Assembly: GCA_965227945.1 (NCBI GenBank)
Contig: CBDDGQ010000006.1
Coordinates: 1,364,001-1,428,000, forward strand
Direction: 5' to 3'
Source of the DNA: Azorhizobium sp965227945
Lineage (GTDB): Bacteria > Pseudomonadota > Alphaproteobacteria > Rhizobiales > Xanthobacteraceae
Length of the DNA: 64,000 nucleotides
Shown: positions 1 through 8,457 of the stretch, in pieces
Position numbering within the stretch: the stretch's first letter is position 1
How the letters are laid out: each line of letters opens with the position of its first letter
Notes under the pieces: generated by a model
Told to the model about the DNA's origin: nothing
Seen by the model: the letters and a program-made list of their open reading frames with translations, nothing else
The model's database searches: none
Translations under genes and position numbers: made by a program

Positions 1-67
1 CAGGATGCCGGCGCGCCCTGTTCGGCGTCCCACCCTTTGTCCTCCGTCCGCCTGGATCTGCGACCCC

Positions 68-874
68 ATGACCCTCGGCACCTTGCTGGAAGCCCTCGCC
101 CTCGGCCTGCTGGAGGGTTTCACCGAGTTCATCCCCGTCTCCTCCACCGCCCATCTGCTGCTGGCGGCACATTTCATCGGCTTCGAGAGCACCGGCAAGG
201 CGTTCGAGGTGCTGATCCAGCTGGGCGCGGTGCTGGCCATTCTCACGGTCTATTTCCAGCGCTTCCTGCGGGTGGCGCTCGCCCTGCCCAGCAATCCCGG
301 CGCCCGGCGCTTCGTGCTCGGCATCCTGATTGCCTTCCTGCCAGCGGCGGTGATCGGCGCGGCGCTGCACGGCTTCATCAAGCAGGTACTGTTCGAGAGC
401 CCGGCGCTGATCTGCGGCACGCTGATCTTCGGCGGCGTGGTGCTCATCATCATGGACAAGGTGACGCTGCAGCCGCGCTACAACAATGCCATGGGCTTTC
501 CGCTACTGGTGGCGCTCGGCATCGGCTTCTGCCAGTGCCTGGCGATGATCCCCGGCATGTCGCGCTCCGGCTCCACCATCGTGGGCGCCATGCTGCTGGG
601 GGCGGACAAGCGCTCGGCGGCGGAGTTTTCCTTCTTCCTGGCACTGCCCACCATGGCGGGCGCCTTCGCCTATGATTTGTTCAAGAATCGCAACGAACTG
701 TCCATGGACGACGGGCTGCTGATCGCGGTGGGCTTCGTGGCGGCCTTCTGCGCCGCGGTGCTGGTGATCCGCTCGCTGTTGGATTTCGTCTCCCGGCACG
801 GCTATTCGGTGTTCGGCTATTGGCGCATCGCCGTCGGCCTCGCCGGCCTTGCCGCGCTGGGCCTGGGCTACTGA
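68..874 (+). CDS. uppP: Undecaprenyl-diphosphatase UppP (BacA)
   Basis: Integral membrane phosphatase that recycles undecaprenyl pyrophosphate to undecaprenyl phosphate, the lipid carrier for peptidoglycan and surface polysaccharide. The 268-residue product is of normal family length. Both family signatures are present: EGFTEFIPVSST (about residues 16-27) and PGMSRSGST (about 162-170), which hold the catalytic Glu, Ser and Arg residues. Hydrophobic segments cover nearly the whole protein. An in-frame ATG at position 5 would add 21 residues unlike the family, so the ATG at 68 is preferred. A strong hairpin terminator follows the stop codon. Overexpression of this family gives bacitracin resistance, which is family knowledge. 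Confidence 0.95.
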   Translation: MTLGTLLEALALGLLEGFTEFIPVSSTAHLLLAAHFIGFESTGKAFEVLIQLGAVLAILTVYFQRFLRVALALPSNPGARRFVLGILIAFLPAAVIGAALHGFIKQVLFESPALICGTLIFGGVVLIIMDKVTLQPRYNNAMGFPLLVALGIGFCQCLAMIPGMSRSGSTIVGAMLLGADKRSAAEFSFFLALPTMAGAFAYDLFKNRNELSMDDGLLIAVGFVAAFCAAVLVIRSLLDFVSRHGYSVFGYWRIAVGLAGLAALGLGY

Positions 875-913
875 GGCCACCGCCGCTGTCTGCCCTCAGA
901 TCACCCCGCCCGG

Positions 914-937
914 CCCCGCCGCGGCGGGGTTTTCTTT
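914..937 (+). terminator. Rho-independent terminator of uppP
   Basis: CCCCGCC and GGCGGGG form a 7-bp GC stem around a 2-nt centre, followed by TTTTCTTT, 40 bases after the uppP stop. It also lies just beyond the end of the convergent DUF1674 gene. Confidence 0.75.
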
Positions 938-962
938 GCCCGGCTGATCCGACGGGCGGCTG

Positions 963-1196
963 TCAGAAGTCGGAGGCGATGCCGCCCACTTCCCAATCGC
1001 CATAGCGCACCGGCTCCTTGCCGCCGCGGCCGTTCACTTCCTTGGGCAGTTGCGCCGCCACCGCATCGATGGCCGCGCGCCGTTCGGCCGCTTCCGCCAA
1101 AGCGCGCTCGGCGGCCGGGGTGAGGGGCTTGCGGTGGGCCTCGGTGGGCGCCGGGGTGGGGAAGGGGGTGGCACTGTCAGCCATCTGGGTCTCCAT
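963..1196 (-). CDS. DUF1674 protein (SdhAF4-like small protein)
   Basis: Small protein of 77 residues, or 73 if the second ATG at 1184 is used. The C-terminus (PVRYGDWEVGGIASDF) is the diagnostic DUF1674 motif, shared with the mitochondrial succinate dehydrogenase assembly factor SDHAF4. In that family the protein binds the flavinated SdhA subunit before complex II assembly. No sdh genes are nearby, so a role in complex II here is inferred from the family alone. The middle is Ala- and Glu-rich and probably helical. The gene converges on uppP and diverges from secB. Confidence 0.8.
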   Translation of the reverse strand: METQMADSATPFPTPAPTEAHRKPLTPAAERALAEAAERRAAIDAVAAQLPKEVNGRGGKEPVRYGDWEVGGIASDF

Positions 1197-1329
1197 TCAT
1201 GCGGGTCCACGCCGGTCTGCGGCGGTATGGTCGGTGCCGATCGCGGCCCGCATCCTTGCCGCCCGCCTCCGGGCATGGTAGCGACCCGCCACCTCGCCAG
1301 GGGCGAGCCTGTTCCATAGGGAGATTAGC

Positions 1330-1812
1330 ATGTCGACGCAAAATGGCAGCCCGACCGAGCCCAAGGCGCCGGCGCTCAACGTGCTCGTGCAATATATCAA
1401 GGACTTCTCGTTCGAGAATCCCAATGCACCGCGCTCGCTCGGCGCCCCCCAGGGCCAGCCCGACGTCAACATTCAGATCAATGTGAACGCCCGCCCGCTG
1501 ACCAATGGCGAGTTCGAGGTGGAACTGAAGATCGACGGCAATGCCGCCACCCAGGGCAACACCCTGTTCGCCTTCGACCTCACCTATGGCGGCATCTTCC
1601 GCATCATCAACGTGCCGGAGCAGAGCATCCAGCCGGTGATCCTGATCGAGTGCCCGCGCCTGCTGTTCCCCTTCGCCCGCCAGATCGTGGCCGAAGCGGT
1701 GCGCGGCGGCGGCTTCCCGCCGCTGATGATCGATCCGGTGGATTTCGCCGCCCTCTATCAGCAGCGCATGACCGCCGAAGCCCAGAACCTGCAGACCGTC
1801 GGCGAAGCCTGA
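1330..1812 (+). CDS. secB: Protein-export chaperone SecB
   Basis: Cytosolic homotetrameric chaperone that keeps preproteins unfolded and passes them to SecA. The 160-residue product has normal family length and is acidic. It has the typical alphaproteobacterial opening (VLVQYIKDFSFENPNAP) and the conserved stretch LLFPFARQIVAEAVRGGGFPP ending in the ligand groove region, then QNL near the end. The ATG at 1330 follows a plausible ribosome site (AGGGAGATTAGC). secB is often found close to dnaQ and coaE in this order of bacteria; here it lies across the origin from them. Confidence 0.96.
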   Translation: MSTQNGSPTEPKAPALNVLVQYIKDFSFENPNAPRSLGAPQGQPDVNIQINVNARPLTNGEFEVELKIDGNAATQGNTLFAFDLTYGGIFRIINVPEQSIQPVILIECPRLLFPFARQIVAEAVRGGGFPPLMIDPVDFAALYQQRMTAEAQNLQTVGEA

Positions 1813-1852
1813 TTGCTTCCGGCCGGCGCCGCGCCGGCCGCGCCGCCTCAAT

Positions 1853-1890
1853 AAAAAACGCGCCCGGGCCGAAGCCGGGGCGCGTTTTTT
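1853..1890. terminator. Bidirectional terminator between secB and rho
   Basis: A run of A, then CGCGCCC, a GC-rich loop, GGGCGCG and a run of T form a 13-bp perfect stem. The arms span 1853-1865 and 1878-1890. The A and T tracts on the two sides suit termination of both convergent genes, secB (+) and rho (-). Confidence 0.9.
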
Positions 1891-1934
1891 ATTGTCCGAA
1901 GGCCGAGACCGTAGGGGGGGCGCACCCCCGCCCC

Positions 1935-3203
1935 TCAGGTGTTCATCGAATCGAAGAAGTCCTGGTTGGTCTTGGTCTGGCGCAGCTTGTCCATGAGGAA
2001 CTCGATGGCGTCCACCGTGCCCATGGGATTGAGGATGCGGCGCAGGACGTACATCTTCTTGAGCACGTCGGCGGGGACCAGCAGCTCTTCCTTGCGGGTG
2101 CCGGAGCGGGTGATGTCGATGGCGGGGAACACCCGCTTGTCGGACACCTTGCGGTCCAGGATCACTTCGGAATTGCCGGTGCCCTTGAACTCTTCGAAGA
2201 TCACCTCGTCCATGCGCGAACCGGTATCGATCAGCGCGGTGGCGATGATGGTCAGCGAGCCGCCTTCCTCGATATTGCGCGCCGCGCCGAAGAAGCGCTT
2301 GGGGCGCTGCAGGGCGTTGGCGTCCACGCCGCCGGTCAGCACCTTACCGGAGGACGGCACCACGGTGTTGTAGGCGCGGCCGAGGCGGGTGATCGAATCC
2401 AAGAGGATGACCACGTCGCGGCCATGCTCCACCAGGCGCTTGGCCTTCTCGATGACCATTTCGGCCACTTGGACGTGGCGCGAGGCCGGCTCGTCGAAGG
2501 TGGAGGAGACCACCTCGCCCTTCACCGAGCGCTGCATGTCGGTGACTTCCTCGGGACGCTCGTCGATGAGCAGCACGATGAGGAAGCATTCCGGATGGTT
2601 GGCGGTGATGGACTTGGCGATGTTCTGCAGCAGCACCGTCTTGCCGGTGCGGGGCGGCGCCACGATCAGGCCGCGCTGGCCTTTGCCGATGGGCGAGACC
2701 ACGTCGATGATGCGGGCGGAGAAGTCCTTCTTGCCGCCGGCGTCCTCGAATTCCAGCTTCAGCCGCTCATCGGGATAAAGCGGCGTGAGGTTGTCGAAAT
2801 TGATCTTGTGCTTGGTCTTCTCAGGGTCTTCGAAATTGATCGTGTTGACCTTGAGCAGGGCGAAATAGCGCTCGCCCTCTTTGGGGCTGCGGATCTGGCC
2901 CTCGACCGTGTCGCCGGTGCGCAGGCCGAACCGGCGGATCTGCGAGGGGGAGACATAGATGTCGTCCGGCCCCGGCAGATAATTGGCGTCCGGGGAGCGC
3001 AGGAAGCCGAAGCCGTCCTGGAGCACCTCGACCACGCCCTGGCCGATGATGTCGGTCTCGGTCGCCGCGAGCTGCTTGAGGATCGCGAACATCAGCTCCT
3101 GCTTACGCAGGGTGCTGGCGTTCTCCACCTCGTTCTCTTCGGCGAAGGCCAACAGTTCGACGGGAGTCTTGGACTTGAGATCCTGGAGTTTCACTTCCCG
3201 CAT
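1935..3203 (-). CDS. rho: Transcription termination factor Rho
   Basis: Hexameric RNA helicase that terminates transcription. The 422-residue protein has the Rho N-terminal domain and an RNA-binding cold-shock-like domain with GFGFLR at about residues 64-69. The RecA-type ATPase domain carries Walker A APPRTGKT at about 182-189 and the downstream LLIDERPEEV and SITRLGRAYN segments. Normal length, no insertions. It points away from the origin with hemJ and hemE, the usual alphaproteobacterial order. The 263 bases upstream (3204-3466) hold no gene and presumably carry its promoter and leader; rho is often autoregulated, but no attenuator could be identified. Confidence 0.97.
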   Translation of the reverse strand: MREVKLQDLKSKTPVELLAFAEENEVENASTLRKQELMFAILKQLAATETDIIGQGVVEVLQDGFGFLRSPDANYLPGPDDIYVSPSQIRRFGLRTGDTVEGQIRSPKEGERYFALLKVNTINFEDPEKTKHKINFDNLTPLYPDERLKLEFEDAGGKKDFSARIIDVVSPIGKGQRGLIVAPPRTGKTVLLQNIAKSITANHPECFLIVLLIDERPEEVTDMQRSVKGEVVSSTFDEPASRHVQVAEMVIEKAKRLVEHGRDVVILLDSITRLGRAYNTVVPSSGKVLTGGVDANALQRPKRFFGAARNIEEGGSLTIIATALIDTGSRMDEVIFEEFKGTGNSEVILDRKVSDKRVFPAIDITRSGTRKEELLVPADVLKKMYVLRRILNPMGTVDAIEFLMDKLRQTKTNQDFFDSMNT

Positions 3204-3466
3204 AGGGGAAAGCCTCGAAATCTTAGGTGATGCCGCGGACTCCGCGTGGGGAAAGTCCGACAGGCATGGATGGGAAGGGGATCACAGGTCTCCAGGGGGA
3301 ACAGTTTCGGTGTCCACCTGACGCGCCGGGCCGGTCTCATGACGTGACCGGCGATGCAAGAGCGCGCTGCCTGTGTTGGGGGAAGCGTCGGCACAATACC
3401 GGAACATCGGCCCGCTGCGCAAGTCCCCCTTTGGGATTAGCCGGGAAATCTCGCGTCCAGGACCGT

Positions 3467-3892
3467 TCAGAAGGGCTTCACGATCACCAGGATCACGATC
3501 CCGACCATCAGCACCGCCGGGACCTCGTTGGCGATGCGATAGAATTTCGCGCTGCGGGTGTTCGTGTCGGTGGCGAACTGCCGGGTCCATTTGGTCATGG
3601 CGCCGTGCATGCCGGACAGCAGCAGCACCAGCAATAGCTTGCCATGCATCCAGCCGGAATGAATCCAGCCGCCCTCATAGATCAGATACAGGCCCGCCAG
3701 CCAGGTGACGATCATGGCCGGCGTGGCGATGCCCTTGAGCAACCGCCGTTCCATCACCTTGAAGGTTTCGGACTGCGCCGAGCCCTTGGGGGCCTCGCAA
3801 TGATAGACGAACAGCCGGGGCAGATAGAGCATGGCCGCCATCCAGGAGATGACCGCCATCACATGCAGCGCCTTGATCCACAAATACAGCAT
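3467..3892 (-). CDS. hemJ: Protoporphyrinogen oxidase HemJ
   Basis: Membrane protein converting protoporphyrinogen IX to protoporphyrin IX, the penultimate step of heme synthesis, in bacteria lacking HemG and HemY. The 141-residue, four-helix product has the conserved His in WIKALHVMAVISWMA and the motif LPRLFVYH. The later region (GKLLLVLLLSGMHG) is also family-typical. It sits between hemE and rho, so two heme genes are adjacent; this is the arrangement by which HemJ was recognised in Alphaproteobacteria. Confidence 0.93.
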   Translation of the reverse strand: MLYLWIKALHVMAVISWMAAMLYLPRLFVYHCEAPKGSAQSETFKVMERRLLKGIATPAMIVTWLAGLYLIYEGGWIHSGWMHGKLLLVLLLSGMHGAMTKWTRQFATDTNTRSAKFYRIANEVPAVLMVGIVILVIVKPF

Positions 3893-4053
3893 GTCGCAAT
3901 CCGATCCGCGCCGGGGGGATGGCGTCCGGCGGTGAGGTCATAGGCCCATGATCCGCGGCGGCGGGATAGGCCGCCGGCGGATCTGTCCCCGTTATGCCCG
4001 ATGACCGGTCTGGGCGACATCCCGTCCCGCCAAAGCAGCGGGAGGGGCGCAGT

Positions 4054-5100
4054 TCACAGCTTTTCCCGCACCTTTTCCACAAGCTTTTCCACATGGGCGA
4101 TAGGGGTCTCCGGCTTGATCCCGTGGCCCAGGTTGAAGATGTGGCGCGTGCCTTCGAAGTCCTTGCGAATGGAGAGGATTTCCTCTTCCAGCTGGGCCCC
4201 GCCGGCGATCAGACGCAAGGGGTCCAGATTGCCCTGCACGGCGACCTTATCCACAAGGCGGTCGCGCGCAGCCGGGCGATCGACGGTCCAGTCGAGGCCG
4301 AGCCCGTTCAGCGGCAGATGGGCGAGGCGCTCGAGGGCTTCCAGGCTTGCGCCCTTGGGAAACGCGATGATCCGCGCATTGCGGTGCGAGGCCCGCAGGC
4401 CGGTGACGATTCGCTTCAATGGGCGCAGGCACCAGCGCTCGAACGAGGCGGGATCCAGCACGCCGGCCCAGGTGTCGAAAATCTGCACCGCATCGGCCCC
4501 GGCATCGATCTGCGCGCCGAGATGGGCGATGGAGGCTTCCACCAGCCGGTCGATCAGCGCCTGAAACAGATCCGGATCGCGCAGCGCCATCATGCGGGCC
4601 GGCCCCTGATCGTCGGTGCCGCGGCCGGCGATCATGTAGGTCGCCACCGTCCAAGGGGCGCCACAAAAACCGATCAGCGCGGTTTCGCGGCTGAGCTGCT
4701 GGCTGACCCGGTTGATCGCCTCATAGACCGGCTGGACCTTGGCCGGATCCAGCAGGCGTCGCAGATCATCCAACCCGGCGCGGTCGGTGATGGGATCGAG
4801 GCGCGGTCCTTCGCCGGCTTCAAACCGCACATTCATGCCCAGCGCATGCGGCACCACCAGGATGTCGGAAAAGATGATCGCCGCGTCAAAGCCGAAGCGC
4901 CGGATCGGCTGGAGGGTGACCTCGGCGGCCAGTTCCGGCGTGTAGCACAGCGTCAGGAAGTCGCCGGCCTTGGCCCGCAGCTCACGATATTCGGGCAGAT
5001 AGCGCCCGGCCTGCCGCATCATCCAGAGCGGCGGCGTGTCCTGTGGGAATCCGTCCAGCACGTTCAGGAAAGGGGAGGGCTTGGCCCGCAGTTCGCTCAT
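4054..5100 (-). CDS. hemE: Uroporphyrinogen decarboxylase HemE
   Basis: Cytosolic enzyme decarboxylating the four acetate side chains of uroporphyrinogen III to give coproporphyrinogen III. The 348-residue product carries RQAGRYLPEYR (about residues 29-39) and the catalytic Asp in FSDIL (about residue 79). The C-terminal FNLGHGI motif is complete. The ATG at 5100 is chosen because AAGAGGG lies 11 bases upstream; an in-frame GTG at 5112 is less likely. hemE directly flanks the predicted replication origin, as in Caulobacter and Rickettsia, and is transcribed away from it. Confidence 0.96.
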   Translation of the reverse strand: MSELRAKPSPFLNVLDGFPQDTPPLWMMRQAGRYLPEYRELRAKAGDFLTLCYTPELAAEVTLQPIRRFGFDAAIIFSDILVVPHALGMNVRFEAGEGPRLDPITDRAGLDDLRRLLDPAKVQPVYEAINRVSQQLSRETALIGFCGAPWTVATYMIAGRGTDDQGPARMMALRDPDLFQALIDRLVEASIAHLGAQIDAGADAVQIFDTWAGVLDPASFERWCLRPLKRIVTGLRASHRNARIIAFPKGASLEALERLAHLPLNGLGLDWTVDRPAARDRLVDKVAVQGNLDPLRLIAGGAQLEEEILSIRKDFEGTRHIFNLGHGIKPETPIAHVEKLVEKVREKL

Positions 5101-5159
5101 GCCCACACACACCCTCTTAATAATTTAAGATTCTCTTAGATATGAGAGTCGTTAGAGTC

Positions 5160-5174
5160 TTAACGGTTGATTAA
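5160..5174. promoter_or_regulatory. CtrA box in the origin (left)
   Basis: Exact TTAA-N7-TTAA with spacer CGGTTGA. In Caulobacter, phosphorylated CtrA binds such sites at the origin and represses initiation. It lies next to the A+T-rich block and about 60 bases upstream of the hemE start, so it could also affect hemE transcription. Confidence 0.7.
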
Positions 5175-5263
5175 CTATTCCCGCCGCGATCGACAACCGA
5201 TCCACAGGCAGACATGAAAGCGCACCCCCATTTGCGGCGATGGAGAGTCGGCTCAAGATCCGG

Positions 5264-5278
5264 TTAACAAAAGGTTAA
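5264..5278. promoter_or_regulatory. CtrA box in the origin (right)
   Basis: Exact TTAA-N7-TTAA with spacer CAAAAGG, embedded in a repeated GGTTAAC. It is 104 bases from the left box and close to DnaA-box cores on both sides, as at the Caulobacter origin. Confidence 0.72.
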
Positions 5279-5447
5279 CCATGTCGGTCGGGGCACCTGT
5301 CCCCAGCCACCCACAGGCGGTACCTGAATCGCGTCCACACAGGTTCGATTGTGGACGGCGCTCCCCATGTTCCTCAGGCCACGCTTGCAAGGTGTGTGTT
5401 GCCATGCCTTCCTGCACAGGCCGTCCACAGACCGGTGGAAAACCATT

Positions 5448-6302
5448 GTGACCTCGCCTGGCGCTCCCCATCAAAGCTATTTCCACCTGCATCTGGTGTC
5501 CGATTCCACCGGCGAAACCCTGATCAACGTTGGCCGCGCCGCCTGCGCCCAATATGTGAACGTGGTGCCCATCGAGCATGTCTATCCGCTGGTGCGGTCG
5601 GGCAAGCAGCTGGAGCGCGTGCTCACCGAGATCGAGGCCAGCCCCGGCATCGTGCTCTACACCCTGGTGGACAAGGAAATCCGCGACCAGCTCAAGAGCC
5701 GCTGCCGCGATCTCAGCGTGCCCTACATGTCGGTGCTGGCCCCCGTGGTGCAGCTGTTCCAATCCTATCTGGGCGGCGAGCCGCAGCCCCGTGTGGGCGG
5801 CCAGCACGCGCTGGATGCCACCTATTTCAAGCGCATCGATGCCCTGAACTACACCGTCGCCCATGACGACGGGCAGCTCACCGATGATCTGGAACAGGCG
5901 GATGTGATCCTTCTGGGGGTCTCGCGCACCTCCAAGACGCCCACCTCCATCTATCTGGCCAATCGCGGCATCAAGACCGCCAATATCCCTCTGGTTCCCA
6001 ATGTGCCGGTGCCGCCCGCCGTCACCCGGCTGAAGAAGCCGCTGATCGTCGGCCTCATCGCCAGCGCCGAGCGCCTGGTGGAGATCCGGCAGAACCGCTT
6101 GCTCGGCCTCAATGCCCACACCACCAGTTCCTCTTATGTGGACCGCGAGGCGGTGAGCGAGGAACTGGCCAATTCCCGTCGGCTGTTCGCCCGCAATGGC
6201 TGGCCGCTGATTGATGTGACGCGTCGCTCGATCGAGGAAACCGCTGCCGCGATCATTGGGCATCTGTCGGAACGGCGGCGCCGGAGTATTGCCGAGACAT
6301 GA
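5448..6302 (+). CDS. ppsR: Pyruvate, phosphate dikinase/PEP synthase regulatory protein (DUF299)
   Basis: Bifunctional serine/threonine kinase and phosphorylase that switches pyruvate phosphate dikinase or PEP synthase off with ADP and on with phosphate. The product has 284 residues. The N-terminal HLVSDSTGET motif (about 15-24) and the P-loop GVSRTSKTPTS (about 157-167) are both intact. GTG at 5448 is preferred because GGTGGAA lies 7 bases upstream; extending to 5349 would run into the origin. The target dikinase gene is not in this window. The stop overlaps the maf start (ATGA). This is the RP001-type gene that flanks alphaproteobacterial origins. Confidence 0.92.
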   Translation: MTSPGAPHQSYFHLHLVSDSTGETLINVGRAACAQYVNVVPIEHVYPLVRSGKQLERVLTEIEASPGIVLYTLVDKEIRDQLKSRCRDLSVPYMSVLAPVVQLFQSYLGGEPQPRVGGQHALDATYFKRIDALNYTVAHDDGQLTDDLEQADVILLGVSRTSKTPTSIYLANRGIKTANIPLVPNVPVPPAVTRLKKPLIVGLIASAERLVEIRQNRLLGLNAHTTSSSYVDREAVSEELANSRRLFARNGWPLIDVTRRSIEETAAAIIGHLSERRRRSIAET

Positions 6303-6910
6303 GCCTGTGGCGCGCCGGAGACCCCTTGCTGCTGGCCTCGCGCAGTTTGGCGCGCCTGGCGGTGCTGCGCGGCGCGGGCCTGCGGGTGGAGGCCCGCGCC
6401 GTGGATCTGGATGAGCGGGTCCTCGAGGCCGAAGCCCGCCGCGCCGGCGCCGCGCCGGACGACGTGGCCCGCGTGCTGGCGCGGGAAAAGGCGCTGGCCG
6501 CCTCCGCTCTGGCGCCGGACCGGCTGGTGCTGGGCGCCGACCAGACGCTCGCGATCGCCGGCGAGATCCTGCACAAGCCGGTGGATCTCGCCGATGCGCG
6601 GGCGCAATTGCAGCGCCTGTCCGGCCGCACCCATGTGCTGCATTCGGCGGTCGCCATCGTGCGGGCGGAAGAGGTGCTGTTCGAGGTGGTGGAGAGCGCC
6701 AGTCTCACCATGCGGGCCCTCTCCGACAGCTGCCTCGACAGCTATCTGGCAGATGCCGGCGCCCAGGTGCTGACCAGCGTGGGCGCCTATCAGATCGAGG
6801 GACCGGGCATTCATCTGTTCGAGCGCATCGACGGCAATCATTTCACCATTCTGGGCCTGCCGCTGTTGCCGGTGCTGGCCTATTTCCGCAGCGAAGGATT
6901 GGTGCCGTGA
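6299..6910 (+). CDS. maf: Maf-family nucleotide pyrophosphatase
   Basis: Hydrolyses non-canonical nucleoside triphosphates to monophosphates and pyrophosphate. The 203-residue protein has the N-terminal ASRS motif (about 13-16) in place of the usual SxSPRR and the acidic GADQTL motif (about 79-84). The GADQ form resembles the YceF subgroup (7-methyl-GTP) more than the YhdE/Maf subgroup, which has GADT. The ATG overlaps the ppsR stop by 4 bases and the stop overlaps aroE, so ppsR-maf-aroE-coaE is one translationally coupled operon. Substrate preference is inference from the motif. Confidence 0.88.
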   Translation: MSLWRAGDPLLLASRSLARLAVLRGAGLRVEARAVDLDERVLEAEARRAGAAPDDVARVLAREKALAASALAPDRLVLGADQTLAIAGEILHKPVDLADARAQLQRLSGRTHVLHSAVAIVRAEEVLFEVVESASLTMRALSDSCLDSYLADAGAQVLTSVGAYQIEGPGIHLFERIDGNHFTILGLPLLPVLAYFRSEGLVP

Positions 6911-7752
6911 CGCGGGTTGTTGTTGTCGGTCATCCGGTCACCCATTCCCGCTCGCCGCTCGTGCATGGCTACTGGCTGAAGCAGCACGGCATCGCTGGCG
7001 AGTACGGCCGGCTCGATGTGGCGCCGGAGGACGCGGAAGACTTTTTCGCCCGCTTTGCCGAGCAGGGGCTCGCCGGCTGCAACGTCACCGTGCCGCACAA
7101 GGAAGTGGCCTTCCAGGCGCTCGCCCATGCCGATCCCGTGGCGACCGCTTTGGGGGTCGCCAACACCTTGTGGCTGGAGGCTGGGCGTCTGTGGGGTGGC
7201 AACACCGATGCGCCGGGCTTCATCGCCAATCTGGATGCCTCTGCTCCTGGCTGGGCGGGCGACCGCGGCGTCGCTTTGGTGCTGGGGGCGGGCGGCGCCT
7301 CCCGCGCCGTGGTCTATGGCCTGCTGCAACGGGGCTTCGACCGGGTGGTGCTGGCCAATCGCACCCTGGCGCGGGCCGAAGCCGTGGCGGCACAACTGGG
7401 TCGAGGCGTGGTGCCGCTGGCCTGGAGTGATGTGCCGGCCGCCTTGGCGGACTGCGCGGTGCTGGTGAACACCACCTCCTTGGGCATGAAGGGCCAGCCG
7501 CCGCTGGACCTGGACCTGGGATCCCTGCGCCCCACCACCGTGGTTGCGGACGTGGTCTATGTGCCGCTGGAGACGCCGCTGCTGAAGGCCGCCAAGGCCC
7601 GCGGCCTCGTCACCGTGGATGGCCTGGGCATGCTGCTGCATCAGGCGGTGCCGGGCTTCGAGCGCTGGTTCGGCGTGCGCCCGGTGGTGGATGCGGGGCT
7701 GCGGGACCTGATCGTCGCCGATCTCAAGGCCAAGGGCCAATTGGAGGCCTGA
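6907..7752 (+). CDS. aroE: Shikimate dehydrogenase AroE
   Basis: NADPH-dependent reduction of 3-dehydroshikimate to shikimate in aromatic amino acid synthesis. The 281-residue protein has the substrate motif SRSPLVHGYWL (about 14-24) and catalytic Lys65 in NVTVPHK. The substrate-binding residues Asn86 and Asp101 (NTDAPGF) are present, with the nucleotide loop GAGGASRA at about 127-134. The GTG at 6907 overlaps the maf stop codon. coaE begins 3 bases after it, so it is mid-operon. Confidence 0.95.
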   Translation: MTRVVVVGHPVTHSRSPLVHGYWLKQHGIAGEYGRLDVAPEDAEDFFARFAEQGLAGCNVTVPHKEVAFQALAHADPVATALGVANTLWLEAGRLWGGNTDAPGFIANLDASAPGWAGDRGVALVLGAGGASRAVVYGLLQRGFDRVVLANRTLARAEAVAAQLGRGVVPLAWSDVPAALADCAVLVNTTSLGMKGQPPLDLDLGSLRPTTVVADVVYVPLETPLLKAAKARGLVTVDGLGMLLHQAVPGFERWFGVRPVVDAGLRDLIVADLKAKGQLEA

Positions 7753-7755
7753 GCC

Positions 7756-8355
7756 ATGTGGATCCTCGGCCTCACCGGCTCCATCGGCATGGGCAAGTCC
7801 GCCACGGCGGGGCTGTTCCGCGAACAGGGCGTGCCGGTCCATGATGCGGACGCGGCGGTGCATGCGCTCTATGGCGCCGAAGGCGTGGCGCCGGTGGAGG
7901 CGGCCTTTCCGGGCGTGAGCGTGGAGGGGGTGGTGGATCGCGCCCGCCTCTCGGCGCTGGTGCTGAATGACGGCCCGGCCATGAAGCGGCTGGAAGCCAT
8001 CGTGCATCCTCTGGTGCGGGCGCGGGAGCAGGCTTTTCTGGCGGCGGCGCGGGCCGGCGGCGCGCGGCTGGTGGTGCTGGACATCCCGCTGCTGTTCGAG
8101 ACCGGGCGGGCGGGGGCCATGCATGCGGTGGCGGTGGTCAGCGCCGCGCCGGAGGTTCAGTCGGCGCGGGTGCTGGGGCGCGCGGGCATGACGCCGGAGC
8201 GCTTTGCCGCCATCCTCGGCCGCCAGCTGCCCGATGCGGACAAGCGTCGGCGGGCGCATTTTCTGATCGATACGGGACGCGGCTTTCCGGCCGCGCGGCA
8301 TCAGGTGGCCGGAATCATCCGCGCGCTGGCAGGACCGGGGCGCGGCAGCCGGTAG
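7756..8355 (+). CDS. coaE: Dephospho-CoA kinase CoaE
   Basis: Phosphorylates the 3'-hydroxyl of dephospho-CoA, the last step of coenzyme A synthesis. The 199-residue protein starts with the P-loop GLTGSIGMGKS (about 5-15). HDAD at about 30-33, and the LDIPLLFE segment typical of CoaE, follow. It is the last gene of the ppsR-maf-aroE-coaE operon; a repeat-filled gap separates it from dnaQ. Confidence 0.95.
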   Translation: MWILGLTGSIGMGKSATAGLFREQGVPVHDADAAVHALYGAEGVAPVEAAFPGVSVEGVVDRARLSALVLNDGPAMKRLEAIVHPLVRAREQAFLAAARAGGARLVVLDIPLLFETGRAGAMHAVAVVSAAPEVQSARVLGRAGMTPERFAAILGRQLPDADKRRRAHFLIDTGRGFPAARHQVAGIIRALAGPGRGSR

Positions 8356-8457
8356 GGGTTTTCACGGTAGCGCGTGGGTCACTGGGCCGTTTCGCATCGG
8401 TGGGGCCAGTTGCCATCCATCGCCGATTTCAGTGGATGGCCTTTCACCCCCCACCCT

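Larger units (their letters stand above)
5101..5447. other. Predicted chromosomal replication origin (Cori-like)
   Basis: Non-coding stretch between the divergent genes hemE and ppsR. It has an A+T-rich block (about 5114-5180), unusual for this GC-rich DNA, and two exact CtrA boxes. DnaA-box cores (TCCACA) occur at 5201-5206, 5334-5339 and 5424-5429, with a reverse copy at 5350-5355. The first reads CGATCCACA, one base from the Caulobacter G-box TGATCCACA. Position, flanking genes and motif set match the Caulobacter origin. Genes on both sides point outward, as expected for co-directional replication. DnaA-driven initiation here is inference. Confidence 0.85.

Noticed and set aside
1650..3230. 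A 526-codon open frame antisense to rho, and similar long frames antisense to mnmG, mutS, DUF255, ppc and the pat-like gene
   Set aside because: They overlap confidently assigned genes and are rich in His, Gln, Gly and Arg as expected from the complement of GC-biased codons. They have no recognisable domain.
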